64,000 nucleotides of DNA from Fulvia fulva (GCF_020509005.1 NC_063021.1:2666001-2730000), one strand, 5' to 3'. Positions 1 through 12,460 are shown, counted from the stretch's first letter. Numbers and translations are program-made. The notes: generated from the letters alone by a model not told the origin.

Positions 1-1110
1 TAAGGATCGAGGCCGCGATAATCGCCGCCGTAACTAGCGCTAAGAGACGGTACGTACTAGAGGAGGACGTACTAATCGTATATAGATACCGCTAGTAGAC
101 CTCGCCGAGCGTCTTATTAATATCGACCGTACCTTAGAGCGTAGTATAGAGATCGGTAAGGGAGTACTAGATCCTAAGAAGTTTAAGAACGATACCGACC
201 TATCTTTCGATAGTTAGTATACGAGTATCCTACTAAAGCTTATAGTAGCGACCTTCCGTACTAAGTAGGATGCCCTCCGCTTCCTATATAGATAGACTAA
301 TAGTAAAGTCTAGACTACTATTAAGCTACGTATCCCTATCCTAGGACATTAGTTATATAACGAGTTTAGTACCGGCGAGGAGCTACTAGACTAGATAACT
401 CGATAGTACGGTACCCGGAACGAAGCTATAAAGGCTATAGTCGATATTATAACCTATAAGTAGTAGTAGAAGGAATCCTTTATCGTATTCTTCGTACGTT
501 ACTCGAAGTTACGTACCTAGATAGACTAGGGGGATAATACCGAGCTAATACTTTTCCGTAACTGCCTAAACCGTAAGTATTTCGTTAAGACATTCGGCGA
601 CCGAGAGGTCAACCGTTACCTAAATAGTATATAGGATACTATTAAGGAGTGTACCGAGTTAGACGAGACCTTCTACGAGACCGAGCAGCTATACCCTTAG
701 TAGGATAATAACCGCCCTCGTAGTAGCGGCGGAGGAGGTAACTAGAACCTAGGCCCTACTAGTAACGTAATAACTACTATAGCTACCGTAGCTAGCGTAA
801 CTAGTACGATCGTATAGCGCCTACTATAGTACTTAGGCATTAAGAAGAAGGAAGACTTACTAGTACACCTTTAGAATCTACTACCGCTTAACCGCGAGGG
901 TCGCGAAGATCTAAAGAAGTAGGGTAAGTACTTCCGTTACCGTACCGGACTATATATTACTAGTAACCCCGAGTACGAGATATACGGCTACGACGGCGAC
1001 TACCTCCTACCTCGACTACGTAACGTAAGTCCGAACTTAACCGCCCTCGCTACCGAGTAGGGAAATGCCGGGGCTACTACCTAAGTATAGTAGATAGTAG
1101 TTAGAATAAG
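1..1110 (+). pseudogene. Gypsy-1 gag remnant, 5' truncated by window
   Basis: Gag forms the virus-like particle of an LTR retrotransposon and packages its RNA. The frame contains many TAG codons but remains readable. Near 930-985 it shows a degraded CCHC zinc knuckle (KYFRYRTGLYITSNPEYEIY, in which several Tyr probably replace Cys, as TGT to TAT or TGC to TAC changes would give). The start is outside the window. The following protease lies in the expected order about 150 bases downstream. Assignment rests on position and the knuckle, not on a full-length match. Confidence 0.65.
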
Positions 1111-1261
1111 AATTAGAAAGAGTATAAGATCGAGAGGCATAGAATATAAGAGACGGACTATAGCGGAGAACTTAAGATATCGGCCTATATATTAGAACTA
1201 TAGTTACCGGATATATACCCTTATATAGTACTACCTATAATAATACAAAATGGAAAGGCAC

Positions 1262-1600
1262 GAGGCCTACTAGATTCTACTTTAACCTCTCTCTTTCTCG
1301 ATTAGAAATATATACGTAAACATAACATCCCTCTAATACCCCTAGTTTAGAGTAAGAACTTGATACTAGGTAATAGGAAGGCGAGTGCTAGACGTATTAT
1401 ACACGTAGCCTTAGTCGACGTTATTATCGGCGGTTATTATTACGAGTAAATAATATGCTACGTAACCGACCTCGAATACGAGATCGTCCTCGGCCTATCT
1501 TAGTTAAGCTAGCACAACCCTAATATCTTCTAGGAAACCGGCGAAGTGGCCCTTAGATTAGACTACTACTTTAGTCACTGTCTTCGTAGGAAGACTTCGG
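1262..1600 (+). pseudogene. Gypsy-1 aspartic protease domain remnant
   Basis: This is a retropepsin-like domain, which cuts the Gag-Pol polyprotein. The frame reads LDSTLTSLF at about 1267, where families carry D-S/T-G-A; then RKHNIPLIPL; then YEIVLGLS*LS*HNP near 1470-1520, the conserved second half of chromovirus proteases. The active-site Gly is replaced by Thr and there are several TAG stops, so it is inactive. It lies between gag and RT as expected. Confidence 0.75.
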
Positions 1601-1949
1601 TAATAGTTTAGTCCCTAAACTACTAATACCGGTAACGTACGAAATACGGACTAGAGCCCTTTACCGGGGAGTCGCTAGGATTTACGGTAGGAGGGGCGGA
1701 GTTAAACGTCTCGTCCTTATATATAGACGACGATAAGAAAGTGGACTATTAAGGCGTTAGTCGTTACGCTTAGGAGATATATACGTACCGGCCTAGGGCC
1801 GAGTGCTTCTATATTCTACCTACTAGTAACGAGTCTAGCGAAACGGATAGTAATAGCGAGTTAAAGCTAAGCGTAATGTTAGCTAACGATCTTAATTAGT
1901 TCCTAAATAAGCAATTTAACTACAACCCGAAGGAGAAGCTTCCGTCCGA

Positions 1950-3340
1950 GTACTATTATATTACGGACGCGTTCTTAGCTAAAGACTATAAAGGGCTCCC
2001 GCCTTATAGGCCGGGTATTAACTATAAAATCTATATTAAGCCCGACGGCCTATAAGAGCCTCCTTACCGTAAACCCTATAGGCTTATACCGTAAGAGAAT
2101 AAAGTAGTTAAGAAATAGGTCACTAAGTAGGAGAGCGAAGGGAAAGTCCGTAAGGCTAGTTAGAAGACAAGCTAGTCCCTAGCTCCTATTCTAGTAGTAC
2201 GTAAGCTAGGAGGAGGACTCCGAGTATATATTAACTATCGAGGGCTAAGTATAATAACTATTAAGAATAGGTACCCTATACCTTTAATCTAGGAAACCCT
2301 TAATAGGATATATAGTAAGAGGTACTTTACGAAGCTAGACATCGTCGTAGCCTTTAATAAGCTTTGTATTGCCGAGGGGTATAAATAGCTAATAGCGTTC
2401 GCTACGCGGTACGGAGTATATAAATGTCTAGTCTTACCGTTTAGTCTATATAACGGCCCGGCATCGTTTCAGTCGTACATTATTAGTATATTATAGGAAC
2501 ACCTTAACGACTTCGTATCGGTATACCTAGATAATATGCTAATTTGTAGCGATATACTCGAAGAGTATATCGAGTACGTAACGAAGGTTTTAATAAAACT
2601 ACGCGATACCGGGTTGACCGTAGATATTAATAAATACGAATTCTATTAGTAGAGAGTCAAATACCTAGGCCTAATCATTACGCTAGAAGGCATTAAAATG
2701 GACCCCAATAAGCTAGAATATATCTAAAGCTAGGAGGCTCTAACTAACCTAAAGGATATATAAGCGTTCCTAGGCTTCGCTAACTTCTATAGACGGTTTA
2801 TCGAAGCGTTCTCGATTAACTAAGTCCGATAGCCCTAGTAACTATAAGAATAGAAGAATCGATTAGACACTAGGGTACTAGAAGGCGTTTAACGTACTAA
2901 AGGTAGTATTTAGTAAAGCGGGCATATTAGTATAGTACGTACCGGGGAGGTAGATAGTCGTTAAGACGGACTCCTCGGATTTCGTTAATACCGGCGTCCT
3001 CTCCTAATATAACGAAGAAGGCGTCCTATACCCGGTAGCGTTTTACTCTAAGAAGTTAAGTCTATAAGAGTATAACTATAAAATCTACGATAAGGAGCTA
3101 TTAGCTATTATTAAGGCGTTTGAAGAGTAGAGGCCTAAATTTGCCTACGAAGTAGATAATAATACTATCGAACCGGTCAAAGTGTTTATAGATTATAAGA
3201 ACCTAGAGTACTTTATAACGACGAAGTAGCTTAATCGACGTTAGGCGAGGTAGGCTAAGTTCCTCTCTTAGTTCAACTTCCGTATCGTCTATAGGCCCGG
3301 TGTTTAAGGCACAAAGCTAGATAGTCTAACGAGACGTAGC
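1950..3340 (+). pseudogene. Gypsy-1 reverse transcriptase and RNase H remnant
   Basis: RT copies element RNA to cDNA and RNase H removes the RNA strand. Visible RT blocks include [20 protein letters not shown] (about 2224-2283), YFTKLDIVVAFNKL, LVLPFSLYNGPASFQ and the catalytic block YLDNMLI (about 2520-2540), in which the second Asp is Asn. RNase H follows with [23 protein letters not shown] and DYKNLEYF. About a dozen TAG/TAA stops interrupt the frame. Domain order and spacing are those of a Ty3/Gypsy pol. Confidence 0.88.
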
Positions 3341-3579
3341 TAGGACCTTCCGTAGGAGGTAGACGATCTACGTAATTAGTATTAGTACTAGACGTTACTA
3401 CCGCCTAAGCGATTCCTTAAGATCGACTCTATACGCGTAACCGTAGAAGATATTACTAAAGAGACGGAAACTCCGCTAAACCTAGAAGTAACAGAATTTA
3501 TACTAGCCGAAGCCGCTATACCGGCAGAAGCTACTACCGTATCGAAGCCTACGATAGAGGCTAATTACGAGGCTAAACT

Positions 3580-5655
3580 CGAGTATCGAATAGTAATAGC
3601 GTACGCCGTAGACTAGGAGCTCAAGGTAGTAATTAAGATACTATAGAAAGGTAACGTAATCCCGCTACTTCTTTAAAAGGCGAAGGTACACCTAGTATAC
3701 TACGAGGTAGAAGGAGACATACTCTACGTCCGTAATTAGTACGGCGACTAGAGCTTATAGGTACCGGATAACTAGAAGCTACGGACTCGAATAGTGAAGA
3801 TGAACTACGACGTACTAGTAGTAGGCTATCCTAGTAGAGCCCGTATATATAAGCTCGTAGTACGTGAGTTTTACTAGCCTGGCTTAGTAAGATTAGTATA
3901 TAGATATACCGCAAATTGCCGAGTATACCGTACGACGAAATCTCTATATACCTAGCTACCTAGATTATTATATCCACTTTCTATACTAGAACGACCTTAG
4001 CGCTATATATTAGTCGACTTTATAGTAGACTTACTAGATAGCGAACTCGACGGTATAACTTATAACAATATTATAACCGTTACGGACCGCCTAACAAAAG
4101 AAGTAGAACTTATTCCTATTAGAGCTATAACGGCGAAGAATATAGCGCGCCTATTCTTAAAGCACGTATTTAGTCGACGTAGGCTCCCGGACACGATTAC
4201 CTCTAATAGAGGGAAATAGTTTATCGTAACTTTCTAGAAGTAGCTATATAAGATGCTACGGATTTAACGTAAGCTAAGTTCATTATATTACCCCGAGACG
4301 GACGGTTAGTCTAAGCGTACTAATTAGAATATAGAATAGTACTTACGCGCCTACGTTAATAAGGTATAGAGCGACTAGGCTAAATAGCTATACCTAGCTT
4401 AGTTTACTATTAATAACTACGTATTAGAGACTACCGGTGTCTTACCTTTCTATATAAACCTTAGATATAACCCCGAGTTTACGGAACGTATCGACTTGTA
4501 GGTAGGCGGGGATCGCCGCTAGATAACGACTCTTTAGCGACTCGATAGTAAATCCGCCGAAGCATTCGCCCGACGCCTTTACGAGCTATATCAGTTCCTC
4601 TAAGAGAATATAAGAATGTCCTAAGCCTTATAAGCTAAGGCTACTAACCGATATCGCCGTATCTCGCCCGACTATAAGGTAGGCGATTAGGTGTTCCTTA
4701 GTACGAAGAACATCCGTACGACACGCCCTTCTAAGAAACTAGATCGACGATATACTAGACTATACTAGATCGTAAAAGTTATGCCCTCGAAGCTCTCCTA
4801 TAAGCTAAAGCTCTCCGATACGTTAGCTAGACTCGATAACTATTTCTATACGTCGCTACTATAGCGCGCCGACGATACTGACCTACCGCCGCTAGAGGGA
4901 TAGCACCTTATACCGCCGCTACCCGTAGTTATAGATCCTAATACGACGGAAGCTAATGCCGAGGCCGATATTATAGTAGTACCCGCGGCGATCGAGTACG
5001 AGGTAGATAAGATCTTAGATATATATACGAGGAAGCGTACTAGGAAGGTGAAGAAGGGGCATTAGCGTAAGGTCGACATATAGTATAAGGTACGATAGGT
5101 CGGATATTAGGACATAGAGGATAGTAAAACTTAGTAACCTACTAAGGACCTATTTACGAGGATAGCCGCCGCTATTATAGACTTCTACTATAACCGGCCG
5201 GAGTTGTCTACGCCTATAAGTTTCGTAGCTCTATCTAACTAGTTACCGCTACACGCTAAGGTGCTCGGACTTAATACGATTAGGATTAATAGAGACACCG
5301 TTACGAATAAGTCGACTCGAGGCTTACCTCTAATAGAATCTACTCCGTATATATTCGATACTCGAGTAGAGCCTATAGAGCCTATAATAATACCTAACTT
5401 TAGTTATAAGGATTATACGCGAGTACTAGCCGAAGACAGACTTAGGTCTAGGGTAAGCTAGCTAACTAGGCAATATGTTTCTCGAAGGAAGCCGGTCGAG
5501 GATAGTCTTAATAGAGCGAATACGATGTTATCGGATAACGACAGGGTACTAGAGGATGACTAGGCGTTCGCGCGATTATAGGGCTCGATAGGTAAGTAGC
5601 CTTATAAGGTAGATAACGCTTAGAGGACTAAGGCGTGTTTTAGGAAGGGGGGTAC
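3580..5655 (+). pseudogene. Gypsy-1 integrase with C-terminal chromodomain-like region
   Basis: Integrase inserts the cDNA into the genome. The zinc-binding region near 3850-3940 survives poorly (ANCRVYRTTKS). The DDE core includes VDFIVDLLDSE (about 4015) with the first Asp, RLPDTITSNRGK where an Asp is usual before RGK, and LYYPETDG. A downstream stretch around 4660-4860 (YKVGD, YTRLYQIVKVMPSKLSYKL) resembles the GPY/F module. The region 5040-5200 (KVR*VGY, then AAIIDFYYNRPE) resembles a chromodomain. The C-terminal tail stays open from 5261 to 5461. Confidence 0.82.
5641..5655 (+). other. Polypurine tract of Gypsy-1
   Basis: A purine run (AGGAAGGGGGG) sits directly upstream of the LTR start at 5656. 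Plus-strand DNA synthesis of LTR elements primes at such a tract. Confidence 0.7.
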
Positions 5656-5800
5656 TATTACGGGTAGCCGGCGACCCCCTACTATAGCTACGTCGGCCCG
5701 GCTAAACCGCGGACCTTCTGCATCGGGTTAGCGCGGCTTAGCTTTGCTTTATAACTTCGCCGCGCCTCGCGCTCCTCTTTCGTAGCTTCGTAGAATAATA
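5656..5800 (+). repeat. 3' LTR of Gypsy-1, probably truncated
   Basis: The LTR starts TATTACGGG, consistent with TGTTACGG after one G-to-A change, directly after the polypurine tract. It contains a TATA-like TTTATAAC at 5748-5755 and a C-rich CGCGCTCCTCTTTC stretch, also found in the LTR of Gypsy-2. I cannot see its true end. Copia-like coding sequence on the other strand begins by about 5800. Confidence 0.65.
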
Positions 5801-6891
5801 ACTATCTCTCCCGGACCCTATAGTACGCGCGCCCTTATAATTTCTAAGGTAGTAAGGCGCTCTATAATGCACTCTATACCCTCCTAGTCATAATGATTAA
5901 TTATATAAGTGTCTAAACAGTTATTATATACCTAGTAATCCCTAAAGTTAACGCTTAACTTGCTAATTGAGCTAGAAAGAATAGTAAGGCTAATAAAGCC
6001 CTTATCGCTTAGTAATGCCTTCTTTGTATTAGCAATAGCCTTGTCACGTTTCTAGTCCTTACGATTGTTACGATTTAATACGCTAAGTAGACGCTCGCCG
6101 TCGTCGCTTAAGTAGTAGTTAATAAAGTTTCTCTAGTACTTCTTCTACTACTCTAAGCGCTAATCCTTTACTAGGCGCTTGTCGGGGTTAATCACATCGT
6201 ATAAGAACAGGCCCTTATAATAGGTGTTCTTAGGCTCGCCGGTAATGTTCTAGTAGCCGCTTGGCCTATTATTATCCTTATCTTTATTCTTGTCGCCGCG
6301 GCTACTACTACGACCCTTATTACCGCGGCTATTACTACGGTTATTACTACGGCTACTACTACGGTTACCCTCCTTTTAACTAGTACCTATAGGTGCTGTT
6401 TCATCCTCTACTAAGGTTTCTCCGGAGAAGGTTACGAAGACTAATCGACCGTTAGTTATTACTAGTACGGTGTCGCGTATCTATTCGAGGTAACGCTTAG
6501 TAAGCTTTTATAGTAACATTTTATTACGCTTCTACTCGTTATATAGAGAAGCACCGTAGGCTAGAGCCTACTTCTACTAAATAGTAAGTAGGAAGTGTCT
6601 ACTAAGGTCGTCGTACTCGGCGTAGTTATACTTAAGTATCTTAGTCTATAAAACTAACTAGTCTAAGTACTAGTTATCGATTCTACGTACGCTAGCCTTC
6701 TAAAGCCTAGATAGCTTAAGCGTAAGCTACCGCTTACGTAGTATATTATCTAGACTATACTGATCCTTAAGAGCCTAGTATTTTGCTCTAAGAGTGTTCT
6801 AGCCGTATATTAGCTCTTACCCTAGCTCTATCGTCGTACGGATAAGGTAGGTAATAAGCTTTAATTGCGTAGTAGTAAGGATGTCGTACAT
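5801..6891 (-). pseudogene. Ty1/Copia-type gag and start of protease, truncated
   Basis: Read on the minus strand from an ATG at 6889-6891, the frame begins MYDILTTTQLKLITYLIR and continues for about 350 codons with TAG stops. The middle is a Ser/Arg/Asn-rich tract (RSSSRSNNRSNSRGNKGRSS). It is followed by NITGEPKNTYYKG, a possible degraded zinc knuckle, and then NPDKRLVKD. Near 5895-5940 the frame reads DY*VYNNCLDTYIINHYD, which resembles the Copia protease start, where D-S-G is normal and N-N-C is present. Nothing of Copia integrase or RT follows, so the piece is a 5' fragment. Superfamily assignment is moderately sure. Confidence 0.55.
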
Positions 6892-6989
6892 CCGTTACCT
6901 TCGGTCTATATCTATTTATCGTAGCTTAATAAGGTGATCTACTAGTAACCTTATTACTTATAGAACAACGGTATAGATTTAGATCGGTA

Positions 6990-9525
6990 ACTACGTAGAG
7001 ACTAGGTCTAGCTACTACGTATTACTAGAATACGATATAGTCCTCGGCCGTCCCTAGTACGACGAGTATTAACCTATATTCTACTATACGTTAGGAACTA
7101 TAACCCTATTCCTACTATATTATCTATAGAACTATATACTCGGAACTAAACTAGTATACGTATAGTCTATTAATAATAAGGGTATTATACTAAGAGGCGT
7201 TCTTTAGACCGAGATACTAGTACTAGAGAGTTCGCGACCTTAAGCTATATCTAATTACGCTAAACCCTACGTAGAGGATGAACACGAACCTATAGTAGTA
7301 TAGGAGACGTATACGACGAAGGTAGTAATACGACATGCCGTCGATACCTACGATAAACCGGAACCGTCTTACTACGTCCGCTAGCTACTACCCGCCGATA
7401 GGGTTGAAACACTTAAGCGCCTAGCGCGTCAAACAAAGAAAGAATTAAAGGCCGAGACTGAGCCGGAGATCGACATCAAGCCTATTAATATAGAAGCACT
7501 TCGGCGTATAAGCCGGAGGAAGGGCTATAAAGTATATATAATATATATGTTTAACCCGAAAGAGAATCCTAATAAGTAAGTCGCGCGAGACCCGCTATCC
7601 GCGTATATACTAAAGGCTCTCGGTATAAGAGCGAAGCTAGTACTAGAAGGTAGCGCGGCGATATTAGTAGATACTAATACTTAAGAAAACATAGACAGAA
7701 AGGAGGAGCCCTAGGGTAACTATACCTAGCGGCAACTTAACGCCTCTACTATATTAGCTAACAACTATTAACGTTTTATAAATAGTAAGGACAAAGACTA
7801 GGATCCTTTCCCTTTATTACTAGTAGAGTTTAGGGAAATGGCTAGGCTATTTAGCCGTAAGGTAGTAGATAAGGTCCTACCGCGACGGCCTAGCGTAGAC
7901 TATAAGATTAAGCTAAAGAATAGTTAGACACCGCTACTTCGAAGACTATACTCCTTCTCTATACGAGAGAACGAGGTGATTAAGAAGTAGATCGACGACC
8001 AACTTGAGAAACTTATTTAGAGAAGCGTATTACTAGTAGTAGTACCTGTTCTAATAGTTAAAAAGCCGGGTAGAGGGCTACGAGTATACGTAGACTATAG
8101 AGCTCTAAACGCGCTTACGACGAAGAGTCGCTACCCGATTCTGCTATTTTAGGAGACCTTAGATCGCATTACTAGTGCGTAATTTTACTAAGCTAGATAT
8201 TATCGCTACGTTCAATCGTATCCGTGTTATAGTAGGAGACGAGTAGAAAACGGCCTTTACTACTAGATATAGGTAGTTTAAGTACGTAGTTATACCTTTT
8301 AGACTATATAATGCACTAGGAACGTTTTAGTTATTTATAAACGACATACTAAGGGAGTTTCTCGATGACTTCGTATTATATTACCTTAATAACGTACTTG
8401 TCTTTAGTAAGACAAGAGAAGAGCATATCTAATATATCCTAAAGGTTCTACGAAAGCTAGATACCGCCGGGCTCTAGTTAGATATTAATAAATACGAGTT
8501 CTTTAGATACGAGACTACTTATCTAGGTTTCATTATTACAAATAAGGGCATTAAGATAGACCTAGCTAAGAATAATTGCGTTAAGAATTGGCCTATATCC
8601 GTAAATATCACCGACATCTTATTGTTTAAAGGGTTTACTAACTTCTACTATAGGTTTATTAAGGATTTTAGTAAGATCTACTTGCCTATAACGAAGCTTA
8701 CGAGGAACAATGTCCTATAGGACTAGTCTCTAGTATATTAATAGGCGTTCGAGGCATTAAAGTAAGTACTTATCGATACGCCTACCTTAAGACACTTCTA
8801 CCTAGGGCGAGAGACTATTCTAGAAACAGATGCCTTAGATTACGTAATAGTAGTAGTACTCTTATAACGTAACAAGCAAGGAGTGTTATATCCTATCGTT
8901 TATATGTCTTAGAAGATAGATCCCTAGTAATATAACTACGATATCTACGATAAGGAGCTCCTAGCTATTATATAAGCTTTCGAGGAATAGCGACCGGAGC
9001 TAACTATTAACGAATACGGTACCGACGATTATAAGAATCTACTAGACCCGGAATCTAAGGCCAAGCCGACGCTTATATACTCCGATTATAAGAACCTCGA
9101 ATAGTTTATAAGCACGAAGTAATTAAACCGTAGATAAGCTCGCTAGGCCGAGTTTCTCTCGTAGTTCTTCTTTAAGATCGTCTATAGGCTAGGAGTTTAA
9201 GGTACTAAGCTAGATAGCTTAATACGACGTTTATAGGACTTACCAAAGCCTAGAGACCTAGATGACCGACGAAACTAATAGTAGTATTAGGTATTACTAG
9301 GCCTAGATCGTATCCTAAACCTATTATCTACTAGAGTATTATCGGTATATAATAGTAACGTTATAACCCCGCTTACGACCGCTATTCGAGGACTCTATAC
9401 GTAACCAGAGGCTAAGGAAGCCGTTTAATAGCTAGAACGAGATAATCTATATACCTTACTAAGGAAGTACCGTATCGATAACTATTATATAGTCCTAGTC
9501 GGAGGTATAATATATATTAAGAATA
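6990..9525 (+). pseudogene. Gypsy-3 pol: protease end, RT, RNase H; frameshifted
   Basis: The protease end shows LLEYDIVLGRP*YDEY (about 7020-7070). RT includes [29 protein letters not shown] (about 8055-8110), then [15 protein letters not shown] in a different frame, so a small indel lies near 8175-8185. The catalytic block reads YYLNNVLVF (about 8377-8403), with both Asp changed to Asn. RNase H follows with YDKELLAII and SDYKNLE*F. A long linker leads to NYYIVLVGGIIYIKN at 9480-9523. Stops are mostly TAG. Confidence 0.85.
9513..9525. repeat. Left target-site duplication of LINE-1 copy B
   Basis: TATATTAAGAATA recurs exactly at 24388-24400. The two copies bracket everything between 9526 and 24387 and rejoin the Gypsy-3 pol reading. 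Confidence 0.8.
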
Positions 9526-9553
9526 CTTAGACTCGGATTTTCGCCTTATATCG
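9526..9553 (+). other. Extra 5' sequence on LINE-1 copy B
   Basis: These 28 bases lie between the left target duplication and the point where the full-length LINE-1 copies start to match. They match neither Gypsy-3 nor the equivalent stretch of copies D and E. They may be non-templated or template-switched sequence added at the end of reverse transcription. Confidence 0.5.
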
Positions 9554-9993
9554 CTAAATACGACACATTCGAAAGCTCTTATTAAGGCTATTCTAACGAT
9601 CTATAAAGTAGGCCACTACCCCTAGAATTAAGGGAGTTCTACCTTATTTGATTTAGATAGCTTAAAGTTCTCTTCACTATATTCCTTTAGCTCTAAACGC
9701 CGCGGAGGTGCCTAGCTATATTAGGTAACTCCTAGGTAATAGTAGCCTAAGCTACGGTACTAACGGCGCCTACGGCTCTATAGGCGAAGCTCCCCTAAGA
9801 CAACTAGTAGCAACTTATAGAGGACGTAAAAAGTATAGAAACTAACGATTAGCTCCTATACCGGTCTCTATAGGTAATAATTACTTAGCTACGTACGGCG
9901 CTTATACTATCGTATTACCGAGGGCAATAAGAAATAAGGACGACGTCTTAGGTGATTAGTAAGGCCACCCGGAATCAACACCCCTATAGCTAG
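9554..9993 (+). mobile_element. LINE-1 copy B, 5' end and start of ORF1
   Basis: This stretch closely matches 31668-32108 (copy D) and the complement of the right end of copy E. All three begin at CTAAA followed by an ACGACA-like string, which sets the 5' end of the family. The piece covers the 5' UTR and the N-terminal part of ORF1. It stops at the start of the Gypsy-2 LTR. The next 149 bases of the LINE (as judged from copy D, 32109-32257) are missing, and the element resumes at 20032. Confidence 0.85.
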
Positions 9994-10151
9994 TGTCACG
10001 GCCCTAGGCCTAGTAAATAGTTAGCTAGTATATAGGTCACGCGACCGCGCGTCACTAGCGCGCCTCGGCTATATATAACCTCGGCGTACCTCGCGCTCCT
10101 CTTTCCTACGTACCTAGCTACTTTATATCAATACGATTATAAACTGTTATA
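9994..10151 (+). repeat. 5' LTR of Gypsy-2 (right edge approximate)
   Basis: It begins TGTCACGGCC right after LINE sequence and is repeated at 17110. Its end is placed near GTTATA at 10151, a possible altered GTTACA; this end is a guess because the 3' LTR is incomplete. Confidence 0.65.
10070..10079 (+). promoter_or_regulatory. TATA-like box in the Gypsy-2 LTR
   Basis: TATATATAAC sits centrally in the LTR, followed by a C-rich stretch (CTCGCGCTCCTCTTTCC). Equivalent TATA-like strings occur in the LTRs at 5748 and 26200. This is the likely RNA polymerase II core promoter of the element. Confidence 0.45.
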
Positions 10152-10189
10152 CTTAGCTAGGTCTCTATATCCGTAGAAGAGCTACGACG

Positions 10190-12460
10190 GGATCTATAAG
10201 AGCGTAGATTATTAATAACCGCGACAAGAAATCGCGGCGTACTATAGAAGAGTACGACGTAGTATAAGAGACTACCTTAGGCTAAGTAGTACCTAATATA
10301 GTACGACCCTAAGGACAGCGAGGCTCGCTACTAGCTATACGCCTAGTAGTACGGCGCGAGTCTATATTTAATATATAGACTTAAGGACAAACTTAAGAAT
10401 AGTAGTAGGCTACTAACGACGCCGTCTAGTAGAGACTCGAGAACTTATCGCGCCTAGTTACCTACCTACCTACTAAGTTCAACTTGTACGACCTCCTTAC
10501 CGACGACGAGATTTAAGAAGTTAACGGTATAGCTATAGCGGTAGTCGACTACGATAACGACGGTACGACCGAGGAAGGCGAAGGAGAAGAAATATAATAA
10601 GTCGCGAAAACCCTCCGTATCCTAGTTAATAACTTCCTCTAACTCGACGCTAACTAGCTCGTTAGGCTAATATAAGATCCCGAGATAGTAGCGGCTATTT
10701 ACTTTATCCTACGCCGCGCCGAGTAAGAGTATAGGAATGTAATATAGATAGCTACTATCCTTTACGAACAACTAGGTAAGGTAGGGTAGGCACTCGGGAA
10801 ATAGAAGAGCTATAAACAGTAGATACGTAACGAGTATAACGTATTAGTTAAGGACCGCGATATATAGAAGACTAAGAAGGAGGAAGCTACTAAGCACCGC
10901 GATATATATTAGAAGGACTTAGGCATAGCACGAGTAGAGATAAATTAGGCTAAGTAGTAGCTTATTACGGTCTAGTAGGAACTCGATAACCTAAAGGCTT
11001 AACCTAAATTCTCCTCTAGCGCCGTACTCGTAGTACAAAACGAGTCTCTAAAGAAATAAGCTAAGGAAGCCCTATAATAGCTTAACGATAACGACTCTAA
11101 GATCAAGGTACTTGAATTAGACCTCGACATATATAAGACAGAGGCTTAAACCTACTAGAACGACATCTAGGAGCTAAATTAATTCTAGCAAAACTAGGTC
11201 GACGAGCTTAAGAAGTAACTCGAGGATTGTAGTAGGTCTAGGGTACGCTCGTCGCTATCTCGCGTAATATTATAACGCCGCGTACTATAGAACGGTCGTA
11301 ACTCTTTAAGAGGTAAGGATAATAAGGCGGAAGGTAGACGAGTAACTAAGAAGGTTAAGAAACACTCTCGTAAGCTAGATAATGACTCGGACCCGTTATC
11401 TAAAGGTTTAGAGTTAGAGGAGGACTCGGAGTCGGATAGCGATACCCGTACTTATCGCTACTCTTCTAAGAAGAAGAAGTAGGTGTACGACTTCGAGTCT
11501 CTAGTCAAGTACGATACCGAACTTAGCCAGCCCTTTAAGACTTAGCGCGGTGTTAATAAGCCCGAGAAGTTTATTAGTACTATCGATAGTAAGCTATTAG
11601 GACCCTCCCTTAAGAAGTTCCTCTTAGAGTTAGAGACTATCGTCGACTATACGGTCTTCCGTAATAAGAAGGTAGTATTAAAGTTCGTCTATAACCTCCT
11701 TACTTCTCCTAGCGACGCGTAGGAGTTAGTCGGACCTAAGATTCCTACTATTTCTAGCGTCCTTACGAGTAATAAGAAGTTATATAAGGGTATTAACGAC
11801 CTAATTCAAGAGCTCGCTAATCGCTATAGTGACTATAACCCTATCGGCCGAGCCCGCGAGCGTATATACTCTCTAAAGATAGACGGTAAGGACACCTTCT
11901 AGTCCTTCTACCCGAAGTAGCGCTAGAACGTAAACATCCTATACCTAAAGGGTAAAGACGCGATAGACTACCTATAACGTAAGCTAATAGTCCGCTACCT
12001 TAATAAGTATCTAACGTATCGGCTAACCTCTCTTAGCGATATAATCGATAACCTTTATTAGGCCGATCAAGACTTTAAGATCTTAGACAGCCTCTACCCC
12101 CGTAATAAGAAGCCTAAGAATAAGAAGAAGGACGACAAGAAGGACGGTAAGGAAAAGGACGATAAGCTAGTAGGCGTAGCTCCTAGTAAGCTACCTTATA
12201 AGGCCTAGTCGACCCGTCCTAAGCCCTTTAAGAGCAGTCTTAGTAAGACCTTAGACGAAGCCGAGAACACTCGCTATATACGCGAGAGCCTCTATAAGAA
12301 GTACCGTAAGCCCGGTCACCGCTTATAGTAGCGTACCTACGAGCTCTTCGAGTACGAAATACCGGTACGTCTAGGTACTAATACTAGCGGTACTAACGTC
12401 GTCGAATTACCGGCGGGAAATACGTAGTCTACTACTTAAGCGTAGAAGTAAGTAGATATA
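10190..12460 (+). pseudogene. Gypsy-2 gag remnant
   Basis: The frame is about 750 codons with many TAG stops. An acidic stretch (DGTTEEGEGEE, about 10560) is followed by a Lys/Glu-rich, probably coiled-coil part (10800-11220). Next come a Ser/Asp-rich tract (DSDPLSKGLELEEDSESDSD) and a capsid-like domain (11550-12060, with KPEKFISTIDSKLLGPSLKK). A Lys-rich linker (KKPKNKKKDDKKDGKEKDDK) precedes a degraded CCHC knuckle, YKKYRKPGHRL**RTYELF, at about 12290-12350. It is longer than the usual chromovirus gag. Confidence 0.75.

Larger units (their letters stand above)
1..5800 (+). mobile_element. Gypsy-1: Ty3/Gypsy chromovirus-like LTR retrotransposon, 5' end outside window
   Basis: Gag, protease, reverse transcriptase, RNase H, integrase and a C-terminal chromodomain-like region can be read in the Ty3/Gypsy order on the plus strand. 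A polypurine tract and the start of a 3' LTR follow. The 5' LTR lies to the left of the window. The frames are broken throughout by TAG at Gln/Trp positions, the pattern expected from RIP. The element is dead: the reverse transcriptase active site reads YLDN rather than YLDD and stops occur in every domain. Its right edge, against a Copia fragment, is approximate. Confidence 0.9.
6900..9525 (+). mobile_element. Gypsy-3, left part (protease end, RT, RNase H)
   Basis: This Ty3/Gypsy fragment starts within the protease at its junction with the Copia remnant. It runs through RT and RNase H to the linker before integrase, where it is interrupted by LINE-1 copy B. The reading resumes at 24388 (IIYIKN on the left, IKNIYSSYSLFVPPE on the right) across a 13-bp target duplication. 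Gag and the 5' LTR are missing. Confidence 0.85.
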
